Below are positions 1 through 8,496 of a stretch of DNA of 43,950 bases, one piece after another; within the stretch, counting starts at the first letter, position 1; every line of letters starts with the position of its first letter. The position numbers and the translations under genes were made by a program. Under the pieces are notes generated by a model. That model did not search any database, was not told where the DNA came from, and worked only from the letters and a program-made list of their open reading frames with translations. The DNA is from Gammaproteobacteria bacterium (GTDB lineage Bacteria; Pseudomonadota; Gammaproteobacteria; Pseudomonadales; Cellvibrionaceae), in contig SYDJ01000173.1 of assembly GCA_005801205.1 (NCBI GenBank), forward strand, positions 1-43,950, in the 5' to 3' direction.

Positions 1-13
1 AGACGATGGGGAC
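1..13 (-). tRNA. tRNA-Glu, 5' end only (runs off the window)
   Basis: Read on the minus strand, the first 13 bases give GTCCCCATCGTCT. This matches the acceptor 5' strand and start of the D arm of bacterial tRNA-Glu(UUC), which begins GUCCCC-UUCGUCU in E. coli. The rest of the tRNA lies beyond the window, so anticodon and folding cannot be checked. The call is supported by a strong stringent-type promoter about 45 bases upstream pointing the same way. It could be a lone tRNA or the head of a tRNA cluster. Confidence 0.6.
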
Positions 14-56
14 CCAGAAACCTTCTGCTTAAACGTTTGTGACGTCGTCTGCAGAA

Positions 57-94
57 GTGGGGCGCATTCTAAGGAGCAGCCCCTAGTCTGTCAA
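57..94 (-). promoter_or_regulatory. Stable-RNA (rrn P1-like) sigma70 promoter, leftward
   Basis: On the minus strand there is a perfect -35 box TTGACA (94-89), a 17-base spacer, and a -10 box TAGAAT (71-66). Directly after it comes the GC-rich discriminator GCGCCCCAC (65-57). A GCGC discriminator just after the -10 box is the hallmark of rRNA and tRNA promoters under ppGpp/DksA stringent control, as in E. coli rrnB P1. It points at the tRNA-Glu start at base 13, leaving a 5' leader of roughly 40 bases to be removed by RNase processing. Confidence 0.75.
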
Positions 95-228
95 CACTTT
101 TATTCTTAATTTTATAACTTTGGAAACAAGCACTTAGCTTCTACACGTAGATTGCACACTACATAATCTATTTGGTTATTTTTATAGTGCTATACTCATG
201 CCATCACCGTCTTTTTTCCTAATTGCCT

Positions 229-1011
229 ATGTCTATTTATATTGTTATCACCATAATTGTGTTGCTCAGTGCGCTAGCGTGCTATGCCTTTATTAGCCAA
301 GCCATAGAGAAAAAGCGCATTCAAAAGCAACGTATTCTCATGACACTTAAAACTAAACAGCGCAATTTTGTGCATTTAATTAATGGATTCCCGCCCAATT
401 TTCTCACTAACGACCTATTAGCTCTGATGTATCGCGCATTAATAGATGCTTGCGAACAACTCAGCAAAATTGAACCTAAAGATCCGCGCCACCTAGATGA
501 CGTTACTCTTTACACCAATCAACTAAATGCCCTACCCAAAAATAATACCGTTCAGCGTGCGCGCGTAGACAATCCGCAAGCGATGAAGGATATTCGCCAG
601 CACTTGCAAGAACTGCAACATTTTCTGACGCAGCAAGAAGCTACCAAAACGATCAATAAGGTGCAGTTTGTAGCCTATACCGACCAAGTTAATCGACTGG
701 CCTTACAAATGTCAGTCGATGCCTATCTGTTTCAGGCAAAACAGGCACAGCAGATCGGGAAATTACGTCTCGCGATTCATTATTTCCTACTTGCAAAAAA
801 AACACTGACGACAGAAAACGCAACTCGCACCTACGATAAACAAATAGCGCAACTAGATGACATTATCGCCAAACTAGACGAAAAGGCTCAGATACGCGGC
901 GATACGCCGGAAGCAGCGCCCAGCGCCACTCCAAACGACCCGAATTCAAAAGAATGGGAGAACTTTGCACCACCAGACGAAAAATGGAAGAAAAAGCAGA
1001 TATACGATTAA
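229..1011 (+). CDS. Single-pass membrane protein of unknown function
   Basis: About 260 residues. I do not recognise the family. The N-terminus (MSIYIVITIIVLLSALACYAF) is one hydrophobic membrane span, followed by a basic stretch (EKKRIQKQR), so the remaining ~230 residues should be cytoplasmic. That part is mostly predicted helix, rich in Gln, Leu and Lys, and includes a helix pair ending in a tetratricopeptide-like 'LRLAIHYFLLAKKTL' segment. The C-terminal ~35 residues are Pro/Asp/Lys-rich and probably disordered. A TTG two codons upstream (223) could also start translation; the ATG at 229 is chosen as the first standard start. No clear Shine-Dalgarno is visible. The gene is followed at once by a terminator and is probably monocistronic. 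A structural or scaffolding role is only a guess. Confidence 0.75.
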   Translation: MSIYIVITIIVLLSALACYAFISQAIEKKRIQKQRILMTLKTKQRNFVHLINGFPPNFLTNDLLALMYRALIDACEQLSKIEPKDPRHLDDVTLYTNQLNALPKNNTVQRARVDNPQAMKDIRQHLQELQHFLTQQEATKTINKVQFVAYTDQVNRLALQMSVDAYLFQAKQAQQIGKLRLAIHYFLLAKKTLTTENATRTYDKQIAQLDDIIAKLDEKAQIRGDTPEAAPSATPNDPNSKEWENFAPPDEKWKKKQIYD

Positions 1012-1018
1012 TGCAAAG

Positions 1019-1045
1019 TAGCCGCACAACAGCGGCTATTTTTTA
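1019..1045 (+). terminator. Rho-independent terminator after the 229-1011 gene
   Basis: A 7-bp perfect stem TAGCCGC / GCGGCTA with loop ACAACA is followed by six T's (1039-1044). It starts 8 bases past the stop codon. Its right arm overlaps the msrB stop codon on the other strand, so the two convergent genes share this junction. The minus-strand side lacks a T-run. Confidence 0.85.
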
Positions 1046-1431
1046 TTTATAGAGATGGAAGCTGAGTTAATACAATAGCGTAATCCCGTAGGCGCAGGGC
1101 CATCGGTAAATACATGCCCCAAATGACAACCGCACTTTCGACATACCACTTCCGTGCGGTGCATGCCATGACTGGTATCATAGATCTCTTTGATAACCTC
1201 TTTGGCTACTGGCTGATAAAAGCTCGGCCAACCGCAACCAGCATCAAATTTAGTTTCCGATGTAAACAATGGTTCGGCGCAGCCACGACAAAGATAGGTT
1301 CCCGCACCAAACTCATTCCAATATTCCCCCGTAAACGGGCGTTCGGTGCCCTTTTGACGGCATATACGATATTGCTCTGGCGTTAATTTCTCTAGCCAGT
1401 AAGACTCATTGTTAAATTCTGATTCAGACAT
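1036..1431 (-). CDS. msrB: Peptide-methionine (R)-S-oxide reductase MsrB
   Basis: 131 residues, the usual length of single-domain cytoplasmic MsrB. It reduces the R epimer of methionine sulfoxide in oxidised proteins, using thioredoxin as reductant. Visible signatures: the zinc-binding CxxC pairs C48/C51 (CRGC) and C97/C100 (CRKC); the 'GCGWPSF' motif with C66; H103 and H106 in 'HLGHVF'; and the catalytic cysteine C120 in 'RYCINS'. There is no signal peptide. The start at 1431 keeps the family N-terminus ([14 protein letters not shown]). It is transcribed divergently from alaA, with 86 bases between them holding both promoters. Confidence 0.96.
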   Translation of the reverse strand: MSESEFNNESYWLEKLTPEQYRICRQKGTERPFTGEYWNEFGAGTYLCRGCAEPLFTSETKFDAGCGWPSFYQPVAKEVIKEIYDTSHGMHRTEVVCRKCGCHLGHVFTDGPAPTGLRYCINSASISINKK

Positions 1432-1441
1432 AATGATTTCC

Positions 1442-1471
1442 TTGACATAAACGGCCGCAAACCCCGATTAT
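1442..1471 (+). promoter_or_regulatory. Possible sigma70 promoter of alaA
   Basis: TTGACA (1442-1447) is a perfect -35 box. Eighteen bases later GATTAT (1466-1471) matches the -10 consensus at four of six positions. The pair lies about 45 bases before the alaA start, a normal 5' leader length. A second A+T-rich candidate (TTTATACA, 1483-1490) is close by, so the true -10 is uncertain. Confidence 0.35.
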
Positions 1472-1517
1472 TCGCGGCTCGCTTTATACAATTCGTACTA
1501 AAAGGCATCTTACTGCA

Positions 1518-2732
1518 ATGAACTCGATTAAGAAATCCGACAAGCTAAACGGTGTTTGCTACGACATTCGTGGCCCCGTACTCGAACACGCTTACCGCCT
1601 TGAGGAAGAAGGCCACCGCATCCTGAAATTGAATATTGGCAACCCTGCCCCCTTCGGTTTTACCGCACCCGACGAAATTATTCAGGACGTTATTTACAAT
1701 CTCCCCAACGCCGAAGGCTACACCGCCTCACGGGGTTTATTCGTAGCGCGCAAAGCAATTATGCAAGAGTGCCAGCGCCTGCAAATCCCCAATGTAGAAA
1801 TTGAAGATATTTTCCTCGGCAATGGCGCTAGCGAACTTATCGTTATGGCGATGCAAGCCCTATTAAATAATGGCGATGAAATTTTAGTGCCTGCACCCGA
1901 TTACCCGTTGTGGACTGCAGCGGTAAATCTTGCAGGCGGGAAAGCTCGCCACTACTTGTGCGATGAGCAATCAGATTGGTTTCCGGATATTGCCGATATC
2001 AAAAGCAAAATCACCGACAAAACTCGCGGTATTGTGGTTATTAACCCAAATAACCCAACCGGTGCGGTTTACAGCAAGGCCCTGCTCGAACAAATCGTGC
2101 AATTGGCACGCGAACACAATTTGATTATTTTTGCTGACGAAATTTACAGCAAAATTTTATACGACGATGCTGAATTTATTCCCATGGGTCGCGTTGCACA
2201 AGATGTTGTCTGCGTGAGCTTTAATGGCCTCTCCAAGTCCTACCGCCTCGCCGGCTTCCGGTCTGGCTGGATGGTTATCAGCGGTGCCAAACATCGCGCT
2301 AAAGGCTACATAGAGGGCCTGGATATGCTCGCCTCTATGCGCCTTTGTGCAAACGTACCCGCTATGTATGCAGTGCAAACCGCACTGGGGGGCTACCAAA
2401 GTATCAATGAGTTGATTATGCCTGGTGGACGCTTGCGCGATCAGCGTGATGCGGCCATGAAAGCCTTGGCAAATGTACCCGGCATTTCTTGTGTGAAACC
2501 CAAGGGCGCGCTTTACCTATTCCCCAAGCTCGATTTAGATATGTACAAAATTAAAGACGACCAACAAATGGTGTTGGATTTTTTGATTCAGGAAAAAATT
2601 CTATTGGTACAAGGTACGGCATTTAACTGGCCAAATAAAGATCACTTCCGCATTGTATTTTTACCGCGCGAAGATGATCTCACCAAAGCCATTAACCGTT
2701 TTGGTGAATTTTTATCGCGCTATTCACAATAA
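1518..2732 (+). CDS. alaA: Alanine transaminase AlaA (PLP-dependent aminotransferase class I)
   Basis: 404 residues, colinear with E. coli AlaA (YfbQ, 405 aa). It catalyses glutamate + pyruvate <-> 2-oxoglutarate + alanine, the main alanine-forming step in gammaproteobacteria. Fold-type I signatures are clear: the 'NPNNPTG' motif near residue 180, 'ADEIYSK' holding the PLP-ring Asp near 210, the Schiff-base lysine K240 in 'LSKSYR', and the phosphate-binding Arg in 'GFRSGW'. The C-terminal domain ends with 'FRIVFLP', whose Arg normally binds the substrate carboxylate. The ATG at 1518 gives the family N-terminus (KSDKLNGVCYDIRGPV). It stands alone, with its own terminator. MsrB upstream is divergent and functionally unrelated. 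Confidence 0.95.
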   Translation: MNSIKKSDKLNGVCYDIRGPVLEHAYRLEEEGHRILKLNIGNPAPFGFTAPDEIIQDVIYNLPNAEGYTASRGLFVARKAIMQECQRLQIPNVEIEDIFLGNGASELIVMAMQALLNNGDEILVPAPDYPLWTAAVNLAGGKARHYLCDEQSDWFPDIADIKSKITDKTRGIVVINPNNPTGAVYSKALLEQIVQLAREHNLIIFADEIYSKILYDDAEFIPMGRVAQDVVCVSFNGLSKSYRLAGFRSGWMVISGAKHRAKGYIEGLDMLASMRLCANVPAMYAVQTALGGYQSINELIMPGGRLRDQRDAAMKALANVPGISCVKPKGALYLFPKLDLDMYKIKDDQQMVLDFLIQEKILLVQGTAFNWPNKDHFRIVFLPREDDLTKAINRFGEFLSRYSQ

Positions 2733-2741
2733 GCAGTTTAA

Positions 2742-2771
2742 AAAAATGCCGGAAATATTCCGGCATTTTTC
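2742..2771. terminator. Bidirectional terminator between alaA and the amidohydrolase gene
   Basis: The perfect stem ATGCCGGAA / TTCCGGCAT (2746-2754, 2758-2766) has loop ATA. It is flanked by an A-run on the left and a T-run on the right, so it can end transcription of alaA (plus) and of the convergent amidohydrolase gene (minus). Confidence 0.88.
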
Positions 2772-2804
2772 ATTACAGCAATACTAACTTTATCCAACAA
2801 TGCT

Positions 2805-4151
2805 TTATTTCTCTTGCTTACGTGCAGTAGCGACATCTTTTAAAAACCGATCTAATATTTTTTTATCCAACCAATGACCTTTTATCATTACACCCTGTAC
2901 ATCGCGGGTGTTTTTAATATCGTCCAGCGGATTTTTCGACAACAAAACAAATTCTGCGTTTTTTCCTTCGCTAATAGTGCCCGCAACAGCTTGCCTCTTT
3001 AAATAACGCGCTGCCAGCTGCGTTGCACCATTTAATACAGAAAATGCAGGTACACCGGCTTTATTCATGGCTTCCATTTCATCATGCAATGCAAAACCTG
3101 TAATTTGTAAGCCAATATTATCGCTACCAATCAACAACGGCACACCCGCATTATAAAAAGCTTGTGTGAGTACTTGAGTATTTTTTATTAATGCATCAAC
3201 AGTCGCTATACCTTTCGGACTAGAAAAAATTTCTCGCCGATATTCTTCGCCGTCAGTTGTATAATTTTTATATTCTGCTTTGGATAAGTATTGGTTTTCA
3301 GGGCGTTGTTTTAATGCATCTAAACGCCCGTCATTTCTATAGTCATGAAACTTAGCCACCACAGTGAGCGTGGGCGATATATAAACCCCACTATTCTTAA
3401 CTTGACGAGCAATTTCTTGTGCTTTCTGATCGCTTATTTCTGTAACAATGAAGTTTTTGTCATCTGAAAAAACCATAACAACCTCTTCCATATGGGCAAT
3501 AAGTGTTAAGCGCAACGTAAATTCTAACGGAAGATCTCTCTGCCCATGACCTACAACAGGAACTCCTGCCTTCTCAGCTTCAGACAATAAAGCTAAATAG
3601 GTTTCTTTTGGAAAGTTATCATGTACTTTAATAAAGTCATAACCTCGTTTTTTATGGAAATCAACAATATCAAGAGCATCTTTTGGTGTTTTTAAATTAT
3701 CATGGTGATACATTGGACCTGCCGCGAAATATATAGGGGCAAGCACATCTTTTTTATTTGCATTGTTTTTAATAGCGATAGCATCCTGCCCGAAATCTTC
3801 ACCCATACTGACGACTGTTGTAACGCCATTGGCAAGCAATAATTTATAGAAAAACTCGAAATCCTTCGTTGTAGTTGCCCCACGAGGATGATAATGGGCA
3901 TCCGTAAAACCCGGCATCAGATATTTATGCTGGCAATCAATTCTGCGATTAGGTTTGATATGTTCGATTGTTGACATAGGTTCAATAGCAGCAATTTTGT
4001 CGTTATCCACAACAACTCTTTGATTTAACAAAACCGTTTCTTGACTCATTGGTATAACGTTAACATTTTCAAATGCGATAATTTCTGCCGCAGCATAACT
4101 ACTCATAAAAATGAATGCTGAAGCAGAGAATAATTTAATAGTAGTATTCAT
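2805..4151 (-). CDS. Secreted metal-dependent amidohydrolase
   Basis: 448 residues with a Sec signal peptide (hydrophobic core after MNTTIK, probable cleavage after SYAAA). It belongs to the amidohydrolase superfamily (imidazolonepropionase/prolidase-like branch). Metal-site features in order: 'DAHYHPRG' (HxH on strand 1), a lysine in 'FIKVHDNF' that may be the carboxylated ligand, 'VVGHGQ', 'IAHMEE', and a terminal Asp in 'GSDNIG'. The N-terminal beta-sandwich (residues ~25-75) and the C-terminal 'GKNAEFVLLSKNPLDDI' strand complete the composite fold. The start is supported by AGGA six bases before the ATG. The substrate cannot be told from sequence; peptides or cyclic amides are typical. 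It lies downstream of a secreted S41 peptidase on the same strand (54-base gap), suggesting a shared periplasmic peptide-processing role. Confidence 0.85.
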   Translation of the reverse strand: MNTTIKLFSASAFIFMSSYAAAEIIAFENVNVIPMSQETVLLNQRVVVDNDKIAAIEPMSTIEHIKPNRRIDCQHKYLMPGFTDAHYHPRGATTTKDFEFFYKLLLANGVTTVVSMGEDFGQDAIAIKNNANKKDVLAPIYFAAGPMYHHDNLKTPKDALDIVDFHKKRGYDFIKVHDNFPKETYLALLSEAEKAGVPVVGHGQRDLPLEFTLRLTLIAHMEEVVMVFSDDKNFIVTEISDQKAQEIARQVKNSGVYISPTLTVVAKFHDYRNDGRLDALKQRPENQYLSKAEYKNYTTDGEEYRREIFSSPKGIATVDALIKNTQVLTQAFYNAGVPLLIGSDNIGLQITGFALHDEMEAMNKAGVPAFSVLNGATQLAARYLKRQAVAGTISEGKNAEFVLLSKNPLDDIKNTRDVQGVMIKGHWLDKKILDRFLKDVATARKQEK

Positions 4152-4205
4152 ATAATTTCCTATTTAAATGTAAAGAGTAGACTTGGTTTATAAGTGCTGC
4201 AAATC

Positions 4206-6419
4206 TTACTCATCATCCTCCCAGCTCAGAATGGGGGAGCCATAAAGCGATATTGCAATTTCATGTAACTGGTCAAACAACAACGGCTTTTGATATCTTG
4301 CTCTTAAATGCGACGCCAAAATTCCAAGACTATTGCCACGAATGGATAACAATTCAGGATAGCCCGTAAATATTTTTTGATAGCCCGCTTTAGCCTCATC
4401 AAATCTTCCCGATACCAATAGCTCTACGGGCTTTAATTGATTACTTGATAATTTTTTAAGGGTTCGTGCAAAGCTACCCGGCTGAATAAATTCGATATCG
4501 CCATCTTGTAAAAACCTTAATCGAACACCTGATAAATCAGTGGTCAACTCATCGTTATTTGTAAGGTACAAATTAGAAAATAGCAGCTCACTAATTTCTA
4601 GCACTAAAGCACCCTGTTCTTCTTTAATGATTAAGGCTTTATCTGGGCTGAAATCATAGCGTCCAATCCAACGCGATTCTTGTGATGAGTGCACTTGTGC
4701 CACTGGTTTAGGCTCACTTTTGTAATTCAATGCTGTTTGTAAAACAGTGTCTTGGCCACGCAAGATATCTTCGATATGCGCAGTCACAGGTAAATCTAAA
4801 GAAGGTGATTCACGATTATCATTATCGTAGGTTGTATTCCATTGCGAAAATGACAAGCTCACCGCCATATGTGAATTGGGTAATTCATAGAGTGCTTGCG
4901 GCCCCGCTTCACCGATAAAAGTAGCGCTATCTCGCACTTGTTCACCTACAAATAAAGCTCGTGTTTTAACAGCCATATTGCCAACAAAATTAATAGCAGC
5001 CGAAAAAGTGGCATGATTGGTAAGCACAAATAATTTTCCGCGCTGATTTATTTTAGAGTTATTTGCAATTGCATTGATCAGTGGAGCATTTAAATAAGAA
5101 TCGCCGCCACCGTTATTACGTACATCAATAATTAACTTTTTAACATCTTGAGTATTTACCCTGTTAATAATTTGATTAGCTATATCTCGAATATCACCTT
5201 TATTTTTTTCGCCAACACCCGCGTAACGCACATAGAGTGCCTGTTCTTTTTCCAAATAGACTATCCACTGTAATTTTTCTCTGGTTTGTAAATAGTAAGG
5301 TAATTTTTGATTGCTGTTATCAAATAATGAAACCCATTGAGTTTTATGCTTGCTTTTAGATTCAGCGATAAAGGTTTGCTTTACTGTTTTCCCGCCTAGC
5401 TTTTTTAAGCTAAGTTCAATGCTATTATTATTTTTGCTTATGCCAGCGGCCATCAATAATCTGGCTAATGAATAGGCATCTTTAGATTCATCTTTAAAAC
5501 CACTTACATTAATCACTGGTACAAAAGGCTTTATTAACATATTTGCTTGCGTTAAAGAATAATGACTAAAAGCGATTACTTTTGCGCCCAACAAGTGCGG
5601 ATATTTTTTATCGATCTCAACTACCACCAAATCGTCACCAACCCAATCTAGCCGATAAGGGTAAATATCAAATCGAGCGACCTTATTGGCAATATATGAG
5701 TGCCCATCTGCCGTATAAGCTACGAGTTTTTGGAAGAAGCCATTGATTACGTCCTTATTAAGTTTTTCAGTAGTGGCGATATAATGTTGGGCTTGGTAAA
5801 ACACATCCAAGTAACCAGACTCGGAATTGTGCCAAAAGGGGTTGAGGTGGGCATTACGAATGCGGCTGTCTAAAACCTCCAAATCGTTTAACCATTCCTC
5901 ACGGCTTAATTGAAGATTGAGAGGGTGATCTTTAATGTGTTCTATGAGTCTGGCAAAATCTGTCTTGAGGCGAGGGGAAACAAAGGTTAACTGATCTTTA
6001 GCCGGTTCGAGAGCAACTGCCCCTTTTTCAAAATACAGCACAAAACGATTGTCTGTATTTGCGTTAGGCTGGCCATAGGTTTGTCCTAATCTATTGATAA
6101 TTTCCACTAGGGCATTACGAATACCCGATAGACGCACTACATCTAACTGATCATCATTAAACTCCAGATGTAAACTGCGTTTTTTACCCCAGTAAAAATA
6201 ACCCTCGCACACCAACTCAAGCTGGGAATGCGTAGCAACACTCCAGACCTTAGGCCGCGTATGAATTACTAGGCTATCGCACTGATTGGCAAGACCCGCT
6301 TTTACCTCATCAATGGTTGAACCAAAAACAATTACTGCAGGATAAAGCTGTTGGGCTATTGATGGGTAAGCTATTGCAGAGATGCAAACCATAACCCAGG
6401 CAATAATAGAACGAGACAT
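4206..6419 (-). CDS. Secreted S41-family serine peptidase
   Basis: 737 residues from the ATG at 6419. That start is preferred over an in-frame TTG at 6437 because GGAG lies seven bases upstream and the signal peptide (SRSIIAWVMVCISAIAYPSIAQQ) then begins properly. The N-terminal half (~30-370) is poorly conserved. The S41 peptidase core follows: 'LIIDVRNNGGGDS' (~430-442), then 'TNHATFSAAINF' with the likely nucleophile serine near residue 473, then 'FVGEQ'. The ending 'LPVTAHIEDILRGQDTVLQ' is typical of S41 enzymes of the tricorn/IRBP branch. A C-terminal ~160-residue region may be a separate module. It probably acts in the periplasm or outside the cell. Its gene lies between the AraC regulator (upstream) and the amidohydrolase (downstream). 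Confidence 0.82.
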   Translation of the reverse strand: MSRSIIAWVMVCISAIAYPSIAQQLYPAVIVFGSTIDEVKAGLANQCDSLVIHTRPKVWSVATHSQLELVCEGYFYWGKKRSLHLEFNDDQLDVVRLSGIRNALVEIINRLGQTYGQPNANTDNRFVLYFEKGAVALEPAKDQLTFVSPRLKTDFARLIEHIKDHPLNLQLSREEWLNDLEVLDSRIRNAHLNPFWHNSESGYLDVFYQAQHYIATTEKLNKDVINGFFQKLVAYTADGHSYIANKVARFDIYPYRLDWVGDDLVVVEIDKKYPHLLGAKVIAFSHYSLTQANMLIKPFVPVINVSGFKDESKDAYSLARLLMAAGISKNNNSIELSLKKLGGKTVKQTFIAESKSKHKTQWVSLFDNSNQKLPYYLQTREKLQWIVYLEKEQALYVRYAGVGEKNKGDIRDIANQIINRVNTQDVKKLIIDVRNNGGGDSYLNAPLINAIANNSKINQRGKLFVLTNHATFSAAINFVGNMAVKTRALFVGEQVRDSATFIGEAGPQALYELPNSHMAVSLSFSQWNTTYDNDNRESPSLDLPVTAHIEDILRGQDTVLQTALNYKSEPKPVAQVHSSQESRWIGRYDFSPDKALIIKEEQGALVLEISELLFSNLYLTNNDELTTDLSGVRLRFLQDGDIEFIQPGSFARTLKKLSSNQLKPVELLVSGRFDEAKAGYQKIFTGYPELLSIRGNSLGILASHLRARYQKPLLFDQLHEIAISLYGSPILSWEDDE

Positions 6420-6497
6420 AGGACGACTCCGACTCAATAACGTTAGTCGGAGATTAGCGATGAGCAGTGTAGATGTCGTCCAGAAGGAATTTTTCGC

Positions 6498-6520
6498 ACG
6501 TCCAGACTTATTTCGGACGT
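6498..6520. promoter_or_regulatory. Inverted repeat between the AraC regulator and the S41 peptidase genes
   Basis: Perfect 6-bp arms ACGTCC and GGACGT are separated by 11 bases, starting right at the regulator's stop codon and about 80 bases before the peptidase ATG. There is no T-run, so it is not a good terminator. It could be an operator for the neighbouring regulator, but the arms are short and chance is possible. Confidence 0.3.
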
Positions 6521-7552
6521 CTAATCTTGCTGTAAGTACTGACTGGGAGTCATACCTGTAGACTTTTTAAATACCGCGTTAAAGGTAGACTTGGAGCTAA
6601 AACCTGCTGCAAATGCAATATCCAATACATTCTTGGTATTTTTATTTTGCTTTAACAACTGCTTGACTTCTTCGAGTCGTAACTCATTTATAAAATCGGA
6701 AAAGTTTTTTTCTCCACCACGATTTAACGCCCAGGACACATTCTGTTCGGTAAGTTGCATATCCTCTGCAAGATTTCTTAAAGAGTATTTAGGCTGACGA
6801 TAAGCACCTGTTTCATACTGGTGCGACTCAATAGCAGCAAAGATGGTTTTAGCGAGTTCAAGATCCTTTTCGGCCGGAATAGCTGATGCACCCAAGGATG
6901 TCTCTAAACGAGAAATTCCACCATATAACACAGGTTGGCGCACCGCCTTTATCACCAGATAAGCCGTGCAAAGCAGAGACACCAGCGCACTCACAAAGTA
7001 CCAATTTACCAAAATCTCATCACTTAGCGTTTGCTGTAAGTTAAGACGGGTGAAGTCAATAAGTTCAATCAGAAAAATAACGCTAAAGGTGCGTGTTAAC
7101 CAAATCAATGAATGATTTTCACCATCCGATAAGGTCTGCTTTAAAATCCTGTGGTATCGAAGTATCAACCGAAACGAAGCGACTATGTAAATGACCAAAA
7201 TAACGAAGGCTACCATTAACTCTATAGGCCACCATCGCGTCAGCGCAAGCGCAATAACCGCTGGCAATAAATGAATAAGATGTTGGCGAATATTGAGATC
7301 ACCATAGATCAAATTTTTTACAAATAGATAATATAATGGGCCGAATGCCAACTGAAAAGCGGGGGTCAGTAAGTACTGCGTTATCTGCAACTCTTCAAAA
7401 GGATTGAGAAACTCTTGAATAAGGTGTGCAGCCAAAAGTAGCACTAATGCTTTATATGGAGCCCTGCCTATAACTAACAAAATACTGAACAATGCCAAGG
7501 TGACATAGGCAATATGAATAATATTCACAGGGGTAAGGGTTATGGGCATCAT
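6521..7552 (-). CDS. Membrane-anchored AraC-family transcriptional regulator
   Basis: 343 residues. The first ~215 residues contain about six or seven hydrophobic spans (for example 'IIHIAYVTLALFSILLVIG', 'FVILVIYIVASFRLIL', 'FVSALVSLLCTAYLVI'). The C-terminal ~100 residues are an AraC DNA-binding domain with two helix-turn-helix units: 'YSLRNLAEDMQLTEQNVSWALNR' and 'NVLDIAFAAGFSSKSTFNAVFKK', then the closing 'TGMTPSQY'. This architecture is known from multi-pass membrane AraC regulators that sense a signal in the envelope and bind DNA directly. Its ATG overlaps the stop of the methyltransferase gene (ATGA), so translation is probably coupled. The two downstream secreted-hydrolase genes are natural candidates for its targets, but that is inferred only from position. 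Confidence 0.88.
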   Translation of the reverse strand: MMPITLTPVNIIHIAYVTLALFSILLVIGRAPYKALVLLLAAHLIQEFLNPFEELQITQYLLTPAFQLAFGPLYYLFVKNLIYGDLNIRQHLIHLLPAVIALALTRWWPIELMVAFVILVIYIVASFRLILRYHRILKQTLSDGENHSLIWLTRTFSVIFLIELIDFTRLNLQQTLSDEILVNWYFVSALVSLLCTAYLVIKAVRQPVLYGGISRLETSLGASAIPAEKDLELAKTIFAAIESHQYETGAYRQPKYSLRNLAEDMQLTEQNVSWALNRGGEKNFSDFINELRLEEVKQLLKQNKNTKNVLDIAFAAGFSSKSTFNAVFKKSTGMTPSQYLQQD

Positions 7553-8496
7553 TGATAAGCTTTCACTGAGTTAAGTGATTCAGGCACTTTATACACCAAC
7601 AACTTCAATTGCTGTTCTGGATTCACATCCGGAAAATCAAGGTGTGATGCCAAACGCTCAACAAATTTGGCCTCTGGCAGATGCTCTGCAAATTGTATTT
7701 TTAAAAACTCGTCACTCAACTCGGGGGCATTTAAGCAGGCAAGCACAATGCCACCCTGCGGCATTAATTCCGGCAAGCGACGAATCACCTTGGCGTAATC
7801 TTTTTCAGCGATAAAACTGCCCTTCTGATAAGACGGAGGATCGATAATAACCACATCATAAGGGCCTGGCTTTTTAACGCGGCTCCACGACTTCAAAATA
7901 TTTTCTGCCACGAACTCCGCTTTGGCCTTGGGCATATTATTGAGCTGATGATTGGCTCGCCCCAAATTCAACGCGGGGCTGCTCATATCCACATTGACCA
8001 CTTTTTCTGCGCCTGCTGCAACGGCCACCACAGAAAAAGCACAGGTGTAGGCAAACAAATTTAACACGCGCTTACCCGCCGTATTATTTTCTATCCACTG
8101 TCGCCCGACTTCCATATCCAAAAAGAAACCAGAATTTTGCTGCGCATTTAAATGCAAGTTGAACAACAGCTGGCCGCGACGCGCGAAAGTCTGTTCCGGC
8201 AAAATACCCAAGACTATTTCTGAGGGCGCATTAGGCAAATAGCGGCGTTGCACCAAGACACAAGATAATTGTTCAGAAAGCTTGTCTTTCATAAAGCCCA
8301 CATAATCATTCAACCAATTTTCGGGCGGTTCTTTATAAAGTACCACTAACAATACTGGCTGAAAAAAATCGATATTTACAAACTCCAAACCTTCATAGCA
8401 ACGGCCACGGCCATGTAGCAAGCGATAGCTATCTATAACTTGATTAAGCAGTAATTTTTTTTGTAAGCCTGTGATTCTATCTACCAATAACGTCAT
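7549..8496 (-). CDS. Class I SAM-dependent methyltransferase (RlmI/YccW-like, PF10672 type)
   Basis: 315 residues. The N-terminal ~125 residues form the small alpha/beta domain typical of this group. The Rossmann methyltransferase domain follows: motif I 'VLNLFAYTCAFSVVAVAAG' (SAM-binding glycine region), the acidic 'VNVDMSSPAL' ending strand 2, and motif IV 'VVIIDPPSYQKGSF'. The 'FLDMEVGR' and 'DPPSYQ' signatures resemble RlmI (23S rRNA m5C1962) relatives, but the protein lacks the N-terminal PUA domain and is shorter than RlmI (~396 aa). The target, RNA or otherwise, is therefore unknown. Both ends overlap neighbours by four bases (ATGA), making it part of a coupled operon running from pdxB to the AraC regulator. 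Confidence 0.85.
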   Translation of the reverse strand: MTLLVDRITGLQKKLLLNQVIDSYRLLHGRGRCYEGLEFVNIDFFQPVLLVVLYKEPPENWLNDYVGFMKDKLSEQLSCVLVQRRYLPNAPSEIVLGILPEQTFARRGQLLFNLHLNAQQNSGFFLDMEVGRQWIENNTAGKRVLNLFAYTCAFSVVAVAAGAEKVVNVDMSSPALNLGRANHQLNNMPKAKAEFVAENILKSWSRVKKPGPYDVVIIDPPSYQKGSFIAEKDYAKVIRRLPELMPQGGIVLACLNAPELSDEFLKIQFAEHLPEAKFVERLASHLDFPDVNPEQQLKLLVYKVPESLNSVKAYQ

